Shown piece after piece: positions 55,169 through 63,593 of a stretch of 64,000 nucleotides of DNA. The notes under the pieces were generated by a model that was not told where the DNA came from, searched no databases, and saw only the letters and a program-made list of their open reading frames with translations. Position numbers and translations under genes: made by a program. Source of the DNA: Comamonas testosteroni (lineage in GTDB: Bacteria; Pseudomonadota; Gammaproteobacteria; Burkholderiales; Burkholderiaceae_C); NCBI RefSeq assembly GCF_030505195.1, contig NZ_CP129672.1, positions 4,746,501 to 4,810,500 of the forward strand, given 5' to 3'. How positions within the stretch are numbered: position 1 is the first letter of the stretch; every line of letters starts with the position of its first letter.

Positions 55169-55690
55169 ATGGCGAAGCGGATTTTCAAGACCACGGTGGC
55201 GCTGAGCGCTGTGGTGGGCCTGCCGGCAATCGCGGGCGGCATGAATGTGGCTGTGACTGTGCCCCAGTTGCAGGTGGCCGAATACCACAAGCCGTATGTT
55301 GCCGTGTGGCTGGAAAAGGCCGATGGCGGCGTGGCAGCCAATCTGTCCGTCTGGTACGACGCAAAGATGAAGAATGCCGAGGGCACCAAGTGGCTCAAGG
55401 ACATGCGCCAGTGGTGGCGTCGTACGGGCCGTGAGCTGAGCTTTCCCATTGACGGCGTGACCCAGCCGACCAAGCCTGTGGGCAGCCATGCGCTGTCTTT
55501 TGCCGAAGGCAAGAACCCGCTGCCCCAGTTGGCTCCCGGTCAGTACAAGCTGATGGTGGAAGCCGCGCGTGAAGTCGGCGGCCGCGAGCTGGTGTCCATT
55601 CCCTTTGAGTGGCCCGTCAAGCAGGCCACCAGCCTGAGCGCCAATGGCAGCACCGAGCTGGGCGCGATCAAGCTGGAATTGAAGCCTTGA
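55169..55690 (+). CDS. DUF2271-domain periplasmic protein
   Basis: 173 residues from ATG 55169, within the AGGAAGAAAAAATG context. The signal peptide KTTVALSAVVGLPAIAG is followed by the DUF2271 domain: PYVAVWLEKADGGVAANLSVWYDA, TKWLKDMRQWWRRTGRELSFPIDGVTQPTKPVG, and GQYKLMVEAAREVGGRELVSIPFEWP. No Cys and no heme motif are visible in the mature protein. DUF2271 proteins co-occur with PepSY, DUF4198 and ApbE genes in iron-related loci and are thought to act in periplasmic electron transfer. The role is inferred from context. Confidence 0.87.
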   Translation: MAKRIFKTTVALSAVVGLPAIAGGMNVAVTVPQLQVAEYHKPYVAVWLEKADGGVAANLSVWYDAKMKNAEGTKWLKDMRQWWRRTGRELSFPIDGVTQPTKPVGSHALSFAEGKNPLPQLAPGQYKLMVEAAREVGGRELVSIPFEWPVKQATSLSANGSTELGAIKLELKP

Positions 55691-55705
55691 TCTTGATTCT
55701 CACCC

Positions 55706-55815
55706 CCTGAGCGGCTTTGCCTAGGCGGCCCCGCCGCTTCCCCCTCTCTGGCTTCGCGGCAGGGGGACGACACCCTCGGTGCGGGGCGACCCTTCCTTGG
55801 TGTCTCTTGCCTGCG
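55706..55815 (+). repeat. Dispersed palindromic repeat, copy 5 (longest)
   Basis: CCCCTGAGCGGCTTTGCC, an inserted GGCGGCCC arm, then GCCGCTTCCCC, GGGGGACGACACCCTCGGTGC and GGGGCGACCCTTCC. It matches copy 1 with an extra internal stretch (55725-55757). It fills the gap between the DUF2271 and DUF4198 genes. Confidence 0.75.
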
Positions 55816-55898
55816 TAGCGCCAGTTTTAGGGTGTTGCTTGGCCGTCACGTCTCTCTCTCTTTTGATTTGTCACCCTTTTTGTTCTCAAGGACCCGAT

Positions 55899-56699
55899 AT
55901 GAAGTTCAAAACACGTGCTCTCGCTGCAGCCGCTCTGGCACTGACCGTACTGGGCGCCCAGGCGCATGATCTGTGGTTCAAGCCCTCCAGCACCGTGCTG
56001 TCCAAGTCCGACTGGGTGACGGTGGATGCGGCCGTGTCCAACGATGTGTTCTTCTTCAATCACCGTCCGCTGGGCCTGGAAGCCGTCAAGGTGACCGCGC
56101 CCGATGGCTCGGCGGTGGAAATGAAGAATGTCGCCAAGGGCGAGTTGCGCAGCATGTTCGACTTCAAGCCAGAAAAGGCCGGCACCTACCGCGTCACCAT
56201 GCTGATGACCGGCGTGATGGGTGGCTACAAGGATGCCAACGGCCAGCCCAAGCGCCTTCGTGGCTCGGTGGAAGAAGTGCTCAAGCAGATTCCCGCCGAT
56301 GCCAAGGAAGTGCGCGTGACCGAGAATCTGCGCCGCATGGAAACCTTTGTGTCCCTGGGCAAGCCTTCGGCGCTGGCGCTGACCGGCAAGGGTCTGGAGC
56401 TCAAGCCCGTGACGCACCCCAATGATCTGGTGGCCAGCGAAGAGGCGACTTTCGAATTTCATCTTGACGGAAAGCCCGCTGCGGATCTGGAGCTGGAGCT
56501 GGTGGCCGACGGCATTCGCTACCGCGACGGTGTGGACGCCATGAAGCTCAAGACCGATGCCAAGGGCCAGGTCAAGATCAAGTTCCCCCGCGCAGGTCTG
56601 TTCTGGCTGAACGCCGATGCCACGGACAAGAAGACCAGCATTGCCAAGGCAACGGAGCGTCGCCTGGGCTATATCGCGACTCTGGAAGTCCTGCCTTAA
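55899..56699 (+). CDS. DUF4198-domain periplasmic protein
   Basis: 266 residues from ATG 55899. The signal peptide RALAAAALALTVLGAQA precedes HDLWFKPSSTVLSKSDWVTVDAAVSNDVFFFNHRPL, the family start with an invariant His right at the mature N-terminus. Beta-sandwich segments follow, ending in RLGYIATLEVLP. DUF4198 proteins resemble metal- or nickel-binding periplasmic carriers (NikM/CbiK-like). The mature N-terminal His-Asp could bind metal as an amino-terminal copper- or nickel-type site. It lies between DUF2271 and ApbE in the same direction. Confidence 0.87.
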   Translation: MKFKTRALAAAALALTVLGAQAHDLWFKPSSTVLSKSDWVTVDAAVSNDVFFFNHRPLGLEAVKVTAPDGSAVEMKNVAKGELRSMFDFKPEKAGTYRVTMLMTGVMGGYKDANGQPKRLRGSVEEVLKQIPADAKEVRVTENLRRMETFVSLGKPSALALTGKGLELKPVTHPNDLVASEEATFEFHLDGKPAADLELELVADGIRYRDGVDAMKLKTDAKGQVKIKFPRAGLFWLNADATDKKTSIAKATERRLGYIATLEVLP

Positions 56700-56778
56700 G
56701 CGTTGGCGCTTGATGGACTGAATACGCGCCCGATCCGGGCGCGTCGTTGTTTTCGCTGCTGTTTTCGCCTTTGTCTGG

Positions 56779-57903
56779 ATGCCCATGCCCACACCCCCCC
56801 GCGTACGCTTTGACGCCAGTCTCTGGCAACTGCCCTTGTCGGCGGCACAGAGTCAGGCTCGCGCTCGGATGCCGGCGCCGGACTTTGGCGTGCAGCGCTG
56901 GCGACCTGCAAGCCTGCAGCATCGGCAGGACGGGCGTATTCATCGCCTGTCCGGCCAGACCATGGGCACGCATTGGTCGCTGTGTCTGGCCAACCCGGAT
57001 TACCTGCCCACCGAGCCGGCGCAGGCTCTGCTGGAGCAGGTGTTTGCTGATGTCATCGCTCAGATGAGCAACTGGGAGGCGGATTCGCTGATCACCCGGT
57101 TCAATCGTTCAGGACCCGGTCAAACGCATATAGTGCCGGCGGAGTTCGCCCATGTTCTGGAAGCGGCCTTGCACTGGAGCCGGCTATCCGGCGCGGCCCT
57201 GGATCCCGCCATGGGGGCGCTGGTCTCGCTGTGGGGGTTCGGGCCGCGCCAGAACCCGCTGCAGCCGCATTCAGGGCAGGCGCCGGCCGGCGATGAGATC
57301 GAGCGCTTGCTGAAGACCAGCGGCCACGGCCATCTGCGCTGGAATGCGCAAACCCGGCAGTTGCAGCAGTCCGGAGGTCTGGAGCTGGATTTTTGCGGCA
57401 TTGCCAAGGGCTTTGCCGTGGATTGGGCTGTGCGCAAGCTGCAGGCCGCAGGCTGGGCTGCGGGCATGCTCGAAATTGGCGGTGAGCTGCGCAGCTGGGG
57501 GGCGCGCCCTGATGGGCGGCCCTGGCAGGTGCAGCTGGGCACGGGCGGTTCTGCCGAGGCCGAGCCGCTGGTCGTGGCCTGCAGGGAGGGCGCTTTTGCC
57601 ACCTCGGGCGATTTCTGGCATCAGTTCACGCAGGCCGGCAGGCGCTATTCGCACACGCTGGATCCGCGCACGGGCTGGCCGGTGACGCATGATCTGGCCA
57701 GCGTGACCGTGTTCCATGAGGAATGCATGCATGCCGATGCGCTGGCCACCGTGCTCACGGTGCTGGGTCCGCAGCAAGGCATGGACTTTGCCCGTGAACA
57801 CGAGATTGCAGCCGTGCTCACATCGCATCTCGCATCCGATGGCAATGAGGCCCGCAGACGGGTGCTCAAGACACCGGCCTGGATCAACCTATTTGAGGCA
57901 TGA
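56779..57903 (+). CDS. apbE: FAD:protein FMN transferase ApbE
   Basis: 374 residues from ATG 56779 (or 56785). The catalytic domain shows SGQTMGTHWSLCLANP, MSNWEADSLITRFNRSG, GLELDFCGIAKGFAVDWAVRKL, AGMLEIGGELRSWGARP, ATSGDFWHQF and YSHTLDPRTGWPVTHDLASVTV. The magnesium-binding Asp is in ADALATVLTVLG. ApbE attaches FMN to Thr/Ser of partner proteins. Unusually, no signal peptide or lipobox is present; the first 50 residues are Arg/Gln-rich, so the enzyme may be cytosolic or use a non-standard start. No partner with the usual DGxSGAT site is seen nearby. The stop overlaps the next start by four bases. Confidence 0.9.
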   Translation: MPMPTPPRVRFDASLWQLPLSAAQSQARARMPAPDFGVQRWRPASLQHRQDGRIHRLSGQTMGTHWSLCLANPDYLPTEPAQALLEQVFADVIAQMSNWEADSLITRFNRSGPGQTHIVPAEFAHVLEAALHWSRLSGAALDPAMGALVSLWGFGPRQNPLQPHSGQAPAGDEIERLLKTSGHGHLRWNAQTRQLQQSGGLELDFCGIAKGFAVDWAVRKLQAAGWAAGMLEIGGELRSWGARPDGRPWQVQLGTGGSAEAEPLVVACREGAFATSGDFWHQFTQAGRRYSHTLDPRTGWPVTHDLASVTVFHEECMHADALATVLTVLGPQQGMDFAREHEIAAVLTSHLASDGNEARRRVLKTPAWINLFEA

Positions 57904-59303
57904 CAGTGGAATGGATTTTGACGCCCGAGCGCATCTATGGGGCTATGGGTTTGGTCGCAGCCTATGCAGGCATGTGCTGGGGTATTGGCACCAAGGTGCG
58001 CAAGCAGCGCCTGGCCGATGAGGCCGAGAGCAAGGTCTCGCAAGGCGATGCTGCTGCGCCTGCCGTCCTGGTCGCCTATGCCAGCCAGACGGGGCAGGCC
58101 GAGGCCCTGGCCCGTGCCACGGTCAAGATGCTGGTCGATGGCGGTCTGCAGGTGCGCCTGCTGCCCGTCGAGAAGCTGACGACCGAGCTGCTGCAGCACT
58201 ATGCACACAGCCTGTGGCTGCTGTCCACCACAGGCGAGGGCGATGCGCCCAACCATGCGCTGGGCTTTGTCCAGCAGCTCATGGCCACGCAGCCTCAGCT
58301 GAGCCGGCACCAAAGCCTGGTGCTCGCGCTGGGTGATCGTGAATACCAGGAGTTCTGTGCGTTTGGTGTGGAGGTGCACGAGTGGTTGCAGAGCGGCGGC
58401 GCGCGCAGCGATCTGGTCTGCGTGGACAATATGGAGGCCTTGAGCTTGCAGAGCTGGCAGACCCAGGTCGCTCAGATGCGACAGGGCTTGCTGGGCGAGT
58501 CTGCGCCAGCCCGGGAGCTGGATTCGGACTGGTTGCAGGCGCCGGCCAGCATACCTTTTGTGCTCAGTCGGCGGCGTTTGCTCAATCCCGGCAGCCAAGG
58601 CGGGGCACTGCACTTGCTGGAGTGGACGCCGCAGTCGGGCGAGCTGCCGCAGTGGGAGTCGGGCGATCTGGTGTCTCTGTGCGTGCCTGCCGACCCTGAG
58701 CGTGCGCGCGACTATTCGATCGCCTCGATCACGGCCGATGGCAGCCTGCAACTGCTGGTGCGCGAGAGCACGCGTGCCGATGGTTCACCGGGCCTTGCCT
58801 CGCACTGGTTGTGCCGAGGCATGGCCGAGGGGGATGTACTGCCGCTGACCTTGCGCGAGCACCGAGGCTTCAGACTCGGTGAGAACGCCGGGCGGCCGCT
58901 GATTCTGATCGGCAATGGCTCGGGCCTGGCGGGCCTGCTCAGCCATATCAGGGCGCGTGTGCAGCAAGGGCTTGGTGATCAATGGCTGTTGTTCGGGGAG
59001 CGCAGCCCGCAGCACGACGCGCTATTTGCCGACCAATTGGGCGCATGGCTCAGGCAAGGCCGACTGGCACGGCTGGATCAGGCCTGGTCGCGCAACGGTA
59101 AGGATTCGCGCTATGTGCAGGATTTGCTGCGCAGCCATGCACAGGAAGTCCGGCAATGGGTGGAGCGTGGCGCGGCCATCTATGTCTGCGGCAGCCTGAG
59201 CGGCATGGGGCAAGGCGTGCATCTGACGCTGCAGGCCATTTTGGGCGAGGCCAAGGTGGCCGAGCTGTTGGGCTCGGGCCGCTACCGGCGCGATGTGTAT
59301 TGA
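57900..59303 (+). CDS. Membrane-anchored diflavin reductase (flavodoxin plus NADPH-FAD domain)
   Basis: 467 residues. One N-terminal helix (IYGAMGLVAAYAGMCWGIGT) anchors the protein, with a basic stretch after it keeping the enzyme on the cytosolic side. The flavodoxin domain (55-190) has VAYASQTGQAEALA for FMN binding and WLLSTTGEGDAPNHA. The FAD/NADPH part (215-467) has RDYSIASI for FAD, LILIGNGSGLAGLLSHI and YVCGSLSGMGQGVH for NADPH, and ends in the terminal Tyr of RYRRDVY. This is the sulfite-reductase-flavoprotein/cytochrome P450-reductase family. It would oxidise cytosolic NADPH and deliver electrons to the PepSY partner for periplasmic iron reduction. In Pseudomonas the two parts are fused in one protein (PiuB-like). 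Confidence 0.9.
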   Translation: MTVEWILTPERIYGAMGLVAAYAGMCWGIGTKVRKQRLADEAESKVSQGDAAAPAVLVAYASQTGQAEALARATVKMLVDGGLQVRLLPVEKLTTELLQHYAHSLWLLSTTGEGDAPNHALGFVQQLMATQPQLSRHQSLVLALGDREYQEFCAFGVEVHEWLQSGGARSDLVCVDNMEALSLQSWQTQVAQMRQGLLGESAPARELDSDWLQAPASIPFVLSRRRLLNPGSQGGALHLLEWTPQSGELPQWESGDLVSLCVPADPERARDYSIASITADGSLQLLVRESTRADGSPGLASHWLCRGMAEGDVLPLTLREHRGFRLGENAGRPLILIGNGSGLAGLLSHIRARVQQGLGDQWLLFGERSPQHDALFADQLGAWLRQGRLARLDQAWSRNGKDSRYVQDLLRSHAQEVRQWVERGAAIYVCGSLSGMGQGVHLTLQAILGEAKVAELLGSGRYRRDVY

Positions 59304-59425
59304 AAAAGCCGAGACCGGCTTTGCCTGTTGCTGTGCAGGGCGGCTTCACGCCGGGCTCGATCGCAAGCCCCGGCTTGCTTTGCGGTATCAGCCGTTCGGC
59401 CGTGAGGTGCTTGTCTCAGAAACGC

Positions 59426-59451
59426 AAAAAGCTGGCTCAGGCCAGCTTTTT
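59426..59451. terminator. Bidirectional rho-independent terminator
   Basis: An 11-bp stem AAAAAGCTGGC/GCCAGCTTTTT with loop TCAG, with T-runs on both strands, lies between the convergent diflavin reductase and SWIB genes. Confidence 0.9.
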
Positions 59452-59474
59452 TGTGGTCAGCGCAAGCGCAGTGC

Positions 59475-59783
59475 TTACTTGACGTGCTTGCCGATCAGGC
59501 CGGCCATCTCGAACATGGAGACTTGGGGCTTGCCGAAGACTTCCTTGAGCTTGGCATCAGCGTTGATCATGCGCTTGTTGGCCGCATCTTGCAGGTTGTT
59601 GGCCTTGATGTAGACCCACAGCTTGCTGATGATTTCAGTGCGGGGCAGGGGATCCTTGCCAACCACGGCAGCCAGAGCGGCGCTGGGGGTCAGAGGTTTC
59701 ATGAAGGCAGCGTTGGGAGTGCGCTTCTTAGCGGCGGGAGCTGCTGCCGGTGCTGCAGCGGGTGCCTTCTTTGCAGTTGCCAT
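59475..59783 (-). CDS. SWIB/MDM2-domain protein
   Basis: 102 residues from ATG 59783. An Ala/Lys-rich basic tail (residues 1-25, ATAKKAPAAAPAAAPAAKKRTP) is followed by the SWIB domain PLTPSAALAAVVGKDPLPRTEIISKLWVYIKANNLQDAANKRMINADAKLKEVFGKPQVSMFEMAGLIGKHV. Such domains are typical of eukaryotic chromatin proteins but are also common in Chlamydia and Burkholderiales. The basic tail suggests nucleic-acid or nucleoid binding. The 278 bp upstream (59784-60061) contain no gene, and the region near its start is AT-rich. Confidence 0.92.
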   Translation of the reverse strand: MATAKKAPAAAPAAAPAAKKRTPNAAFMKPLTPSAALAAVVGKDPLPRTEIISKLWVYIKANNLQDAANKRMINADAKLKEVFGKPQVSMFEMAGLIGKHVK

Positions 59784-60061
59784 TTTGCTTATTCCTAATT
59801 GGGTAGTGGACTTATCACCAGCGAAATACAGCTGCAATCCACTGGCTGAGGCTGATGCTAATGGCAAAAAATCGCTCTTCCAAGCTAGTGGGCTGTTTTT
59901 TTGCCTTGATTTGTTGCTCTCAGGCCCTTTAGTGTCCGTTTTCACGGGTTTTTCCTTGAGAGTGTTGTGAAAAAGTTGCTCTCTGTGTGTGCCCGCAGGT
60001 GCTTGTGTTATGTCGGGTGCTCAGGGCAAGATGCGGGAGAGTTGGTTCTGTGGAGATTTTC

Positions 60062-60577
60062 ATGAGCGATTCCTCGGCTTCTCTTGGCTTTAGCACCTGC
60101 GATTTGTGCGATGCGCATATCAGTGACGACAGCAGCGATTTCCGCGTGCTGCCGCCCGTGTTCCACAGCTATGGCGGGCATGTCGGCTTTACGGGCGAGG
60201 TCAGCACCGTGCAGTGTCTGGACGACAACAGTCTGGTGCGAGCGGCGCTGGCCGAGCCGGGAGGTGGCCGTGTGCTGGTGGTCGATGGCGGCGGCTCGCT
60301 GCGCCGAGCTCTGGTGGGCGGTAATGTGGCGACATCGGCGGCCCAGAACGGCTGGGCCGGGGTGCTTGTCTATGGCTGCGTGCGCGACGTGGCCGAGCTG
60401 AAATCCACGCCCCTGGGTCTGTATGCGCTGGCGCTCAACCCCATGCCTACCGCCAAGCAAGGCCAGGGACTGCGCGATACCTATGTGCAGATCGCAGGCC
60501 TGTGGATTCGCCCGGGCGACTGGCTGTATGCCGACTCCGACGGCATTGTGCTGAGCCGCCGCAACCTGCTTGCCTGA
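60062..60577 (+). CDS. rraA: RraA-family protein (putative RNase E inhibitor / oxaloacetate decarboxylase-type)
   Basis: 171 residues from ATG 60062. VLVVDGGGSLRRALVGGNVATSAAQNGWAGVLVYGCVRDVAELKSTPLGLYAL is the RraA/HMG-aldolase core with the metal-binding Asp. Family members regulate RNase E or act as 4-hydroxy-4-methyl-2-oxoglutarate aldolase. The length (161-171) and the VRD motif suit both. No partner gene is near, and it ends in a convergent arrangement with the EamA transporter gene. Confidence 0.9.
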   Translation: MSDSSASLGFSTCDLCDAHISDDSSDFRVLPPVFHSYGGHVGFTGEVSTVQCLDDNSLVRAALAEPGGGRVLVVDGGGSLRRALVGGNVATSAAQNGWAGVLVYGCVRDVAELKSTPLGLYALALNPMPTAKQGQGLRDTYVQIAGLWIRPGDWLYADSDGIVLSRRNLLA

Positions 60578-60590
60578 TGGCTGATGCTGC

Positions 60591-61499
60591 CTAACGCCTG
60601 ATCTGCAATGAGCCGGGCCAGGTTGCAATCACAACGCTGGTCAGGGCTATGCCGAAGGCCAGCAATTGCATGCTGCCGATGCGCTCGCCCAGGGCCAGCG
60701 TACCCACCACAGCGGCGCTGATGGGCAGCAGCACGGTAAAAATTCCGGCTCGCGATGCGGGCACGGCGCGCAGCCCCGTCATCCACAGCCACACCGTCCA
60801 GACACAGGCGGCCAGGGCGTAAAACAGCAGCAGGCCCCATGCAGGCACCGAAACCCGGGAAAAATCAAACTGCCAGGCCAGATAGAGCCCGGCGGGCGTG
60901 GAAAGCGCGAACCCCCAGAGATTGATCAGTGCCGTAATACGCTTGGGGCTTACGCTGGCGGTGAGCTTTTTGCCGATCACGGCATATGCAGCCTCGCACA
61001 GTACGGCGGCAATCAGCAGCAACTGACCCAGGCCTTGCTGAGGATGTGCGGTTAGGCTGCTTTCGGTCTTGCTCAAGGCATTCAGCCCTATGCCGGCCAC
61101 TGCGAAAACAATGGCTGTCCATGTACGCGCGCCAACGGCTTCGCGCAGAAAAAGCCAGCTCATGATGGCGACTGCGGCAGGAATTGCGGCCATGGTCACG
61201 CCCGCCGTGACCGCACTGGTCAAGGCCACGCCGCTGATCATGCAGAGCGTGAAAAGGAAATTGCCGAAGAAGGACTCAAAAAACAGCAGCCATTTGGTCT
61301 GCCTGCTCAGAGTTGTCTCGTGTGCAGGGGCCTTGAGCCAGCCCAGCATGGCCACGGCACCGATGCCAAAGCGCAGCCAAGCCAGCAGCATGACCGGAAA
61401 GATGGCAGCCAGAGGCTTGGACAGGGCCACATAGCTCCCCACCAAAGACATGCTGAGCGCCAGGCAGAGATAGGCGATGGGGCGACTGGGCGTGTGCAT
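60591..61499 (-). CDS. EamA/DMT-family transporter
   Basis: 302 residues from ATG 61499. Ten hydrophobic helices in two EamA repeats are visible: the first starts AYLCLALSMSLVGSYVALSKPLAAIFPVMLLAWLRFG, and the second has LGQLLLIAAVLCEAAYAVIGKKL. Drug/metabolite transporters of this kind export amino acids or other metabolites; the substrate is not assignable. It is divergent from aceA, across a long AT-rich gap. Confidence 0.9.
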   Translation of the reverse strand: MHTPSRPIAYLCLALSMSLVGSYVALSKPLAAIFPVMLLAWLRFGIGAVAMLGWLKAPAHETTLSRQTKWLLFFESFFGNFLFTLCMISGVALTSAVTAGVTMAAIPAAVAIMSWLFLREAVGARTWTAIVFAVAGIGLNALSKTESSLTAHPQQGLGQLLLIAAVLCEAAYAVIGKKLTASVSPKRITALINLWGFALSTPAGLYLAWQFDFSRVSVPAWGLLLFYALAACVWTVWLWMTGLRAVPASRAGIFTVLLPISAAVVGTLALGERIGSMQLLAFGIALTSVVIATWPGSLQIRR

Positions 61500-62009
61500 G
61501 GCGTGGCGAAATGGATGTCGATGACCAGAGAAGGTGATGCAAGGCAGTGTGGCAGGGCTGTTGCATGCATTTGACTCGGAGCAGGGGGCTGTTGTTTTTT
61601 TGTTCTCGCCGCCTTGGGCACTGTGTCTTTGTCCTGTCACCTGGTTTTGTTCAAGTGGCCTGGCCAGTCCCGTGCCGGGTAAATGGGTAGATCAAGACAG
61701 GCGCCGGGACTTTTTTCGTGCCGCGTTCAAAGGATGCCGACTTGAGAGGCCGTGCTTGCGCAAATTTTTCATGAAGCAAGAATTCAATTTCTTATTATGA
61801 AAAATTGAAATGCTGCGCTGCCGCAAAATTTCTCAATACGAGAAATGCGTTTTCTCATTGTGAAAAATAAAAATAAGCCATTGATTTTATTGAATATAAA
61901 TTTCAGTCTTTTATAAGACATAAGACTTTGTAGAAGAACGTCGCAGACATAGAGTAGATCCCAAGGACGAACACCAAGTCATCTTGTTTTAACCGCTAAG
62001 GAGTGCACC
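61500..62009. other. Long AT-rich promoter region of aceA
   Basis: 510 bp between the EamA gene and aceA. The part from about 61760 to 61930 is AT-rich and holds three related palindromes described separately. TTTATAAGACATAAGAC (61915-61930) could contain the -10 region. The first 250 bp hold nothing recognised. Confidence 0.5.
61788..61867. promoter_or_regulatory. Three phased 17-bp palindromes upstream of isocitrate lyase
   Basis: TTTCTTATTATGAAAAA (61788-61804), TTTCTCAATACGAGAAA (61829-61845) and TTTCTCATTGTGAAAAA (61851-61867) share the pattern TTTCT-N-A-N4-GA-N-AAA. Their starts are 41 and 22 bp apart, close to whole helical turns. They look like operators for a regulator of the glyoxylate shunt (IclR-type or similar). 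Confidence 0.6.
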
Positions 62010-63341
62010 ATGCCCCAATCCCTGACTCAGCAACTGAGCCGTGAACAGCAAATCGCAGCCCTCGAAAAAGACTGGGCACAGAACCCACGCTGGAAGAGCG
62101 TAAAGCGCGGTTACAGCGCTGCCGATGTGGTGCGTCTGCGTGGCAGCCTGCAGCCTGAGTACACGCTGGCCCAGCGCGGCGCCGAAGTGCTGTGGGACAA
62201 GATTAACGGCAGCTCGAAGAAGGGCTATGTGAACGCCTTCGGCGCCATCTCTGCAGGCCAGGCCATGCAGCAGGCCAAGGCCGGCCTGGAAGCCGTGTAC
62301 CTGTCGGGCTGGCAAGTAGCCGCCGACGGCAACACCTCCGAGACCATGTACCCCGATCAGTCGCTGTACGCCTATGACTCCGTGCCCACCATGGTGCGTC
62401 GCATCAACAACACCTTCAAGCGCGCCGATGAAATCCAATGGGGCAAGGGCATCAACCCCGGCGACAAGGAGTTCATCGACTACTTCCTGCCCATCGTGGC
62501 TGATGCGGAAGCCGGCTTTGGCGGCGTGCTCAACGCGTTCGAGCTGATGAAGAACATGATTCAGGCAGGTGCTGCCGGCGTGCACTTTGAAGACCAGTTG
62601 GCCGCCGTCAAGAAGTGCGGCCACATGGGCGGCAAGGTGCTGGTGCCCACCCGCGAAGCGGTCGAGAAGCTGATCGCCGCCCGTTTTGCAGCTGACGTGA
62701 TGGGCGTGCCCACCATTGTGCTGGCCCGTACCGATGCCGAAGCGGCCAACCTGATCACCAGCAACCATGACGAGAACGACATCCCGTTCCTGACTGGCGA
62801 GCGTACTCAGGAGGGCTTCTACCGTGTCAAGAACGGTCTGGAGCAATCCATCAGCCGCGGCGTGGCCTACGCTCCCTATGCGGATCTGGTGTGGTGCGAA
62901 ACCGGTGTGCCCGATATCGGCTTTGCCCGCGAATTTGCCCAGGCCGTGCACGCAGCCTGCCCAGGCAAGCTGCTGAGCTACAACTGCTCGCCTTCGTTCA
63001 ACTGGAAGAAGAATCTCAACGACAGCCAGATCGCTTCCTTCCAGGAAGACCTGTCCGCACTGGGTTACAAGTTCCAGTTCATCACGCTGGCCGGCATTCA
63101 CAGCAACTGGTACAACACCTTCAAGTTCGCCCACGAGTACGCTCGCGGCGAAGGCATGAAGCACTACGTGGAAATGATCCAGGAGCCCGAATTCGCGGCT
63201 CGTGACAAGGGCTACACCTTTGTCTCGCACCAGCAGGAAGTGGGCGCAGGTTACTTCGACGACGTGACCACCGTGATCCAGGGCGGCTCCTCCAGCGTCA
63301 AGGCGCTGACCGGCTCCACCGAGGAAGAGCAGTTCCATTGA
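62010..63341 (+). CDS. aceA: Isocitrate lyase
   Basis: 443 residues, with TAAGGAG upstream of ATG 62010. The signature [18 protein letters not shown] contains the catalytic Cys, and [24 protein letters not shown] and [37 protein letters not shown] form the isocitrate site. The length fits the short bacterial class. It splits isocitrate to succinate and glyoxylate in the glyoxylate shunt, needed for growth on acetate or fatty acids. No malate synthase gene is next to it. It has its own terminator. Confidence 0.96.
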   Translation: MPQSLTQQLSREQQIAALEKDWAQNPRWKSVKRGYSAADVVRLRGSLQPEYTLAQRGAEVLWDKINGSSKKGYVNAFGAISAGQAMQQAKAGLEAVYLSGWQVAADGNTSETMYPDQSLYAYDSVPTMVRRINNTFKRADEIQWGKGINPGDKEFIDYFLPIVADAEAGFGGVLNAFELMKNMIQAGAAGVHFEDQLAAVKKCGHMGGKVLVPTREAVEKLIAARFAADVMGVPTIVLARTDAEAANLITSNHDENDIPFLTGERTQEGFYRVKNGLEQSISRGVAYAPYADLVWCETGVPDIGFAREFAQAVHAACPGKLLSYNCSPSFNWKKNLNDSQIASFQEDLSALGYKFQFITLAGIHSNWYNTFKFAHEYARGEGMKHYVEMIQEPEFAARDKGYTFVSHQQEVGAGYFDDVTTVIQGGSSSVKALTGSTEEEQFH

Positions 63342-63385
63342 GCCACGATGAATCGTGATTCTGTCTAGGTAAAAAAAGGGGTTAT

Positions 63386-63417
63386 GCGCCCGGGGCGAAA
63401 GTCTCGGGCGCTTTTTT
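63386..63417 (+). terminator. Rho-independent terminator after aceA
   Basis: The stem GCGCCCG/CGGGCGC (63386-63392 and 63405-63411) has a 12-base loop and is followed by six T. Confidence 0.88.
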
Positions 63418-63477
63418 GTTTGCCGGGTTAAAATGCCGCGACTTCAATTCACAAGGGCGAGAAAGGCATCAACGGTT

Positions 63478-63519
63478 ATGACACCGCGAACTACATCGGA
63501 GATGTACTTCAGCTGCTGA
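63478..63519 (+). CDS. Putative threonine-rich thrS leader peptide
   Basis: Thirteen codons from ATG 63478 encode [13 protein letters not shown], stopping at TGA 63517. Threonine codons are at positions 2, 5 and 6. AAGG lies upstream at a rather long distance (63463-63466), so initiation may be weak. The peptide has no expected function of its own; its translation would sense charged tRNA-Thr and set the attenuator. Confidence 0.5.
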   Translation: MTPRTTSEMYFSC

Positions 63520-63567
63520 TGGCAGCTGGCGGTTCGCGCCTGCCCGAGATTTCTCGACCCCTCATCA

Positions 63568-63593
63568 AAGCGCGGACTGGTTCCGCGCTTTTT
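63568..63593 (+). terminator. Attenuator terminator upstream of thrS
   Basis: AAGCGCGGA, loop CTGGT and TCCGCGCTT form a perfect 9-bp stem followed by TTT. It lies within the thrS leader, 70 bp upstream of the thrS start, with no gene end before it except the short leader peptide. Confidence 0.75.

Larger units (their letters stand above)
63428..63593 (+). promoter_or_regulatory. Candidate thrS attenuator leader
   Basis: A -10-like TTAAAAT (63428-63434) precedes a short leader frame with Thr codons. Segment 1 CGCGAAC (63485-63491) pairs with GTTCGCG in segment 2 (63531-63539, GGTTCGCGC). Segment 2 can also pair over nine bases (two G-U pairs) with segment 3 GCGCGGACT (63570-63578). Segment 3 forms the perfect 9-bp terminator stem with segment 4 TCCGCGCTT (63582-63590), followed by TTT. 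This 1:2, 2:3, 3:4 logic is that of amino-acid attenuators. Stalling on Thr codons would hide segment 1 and allow the 2:3 antiterminator. Confidence 0.65.
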
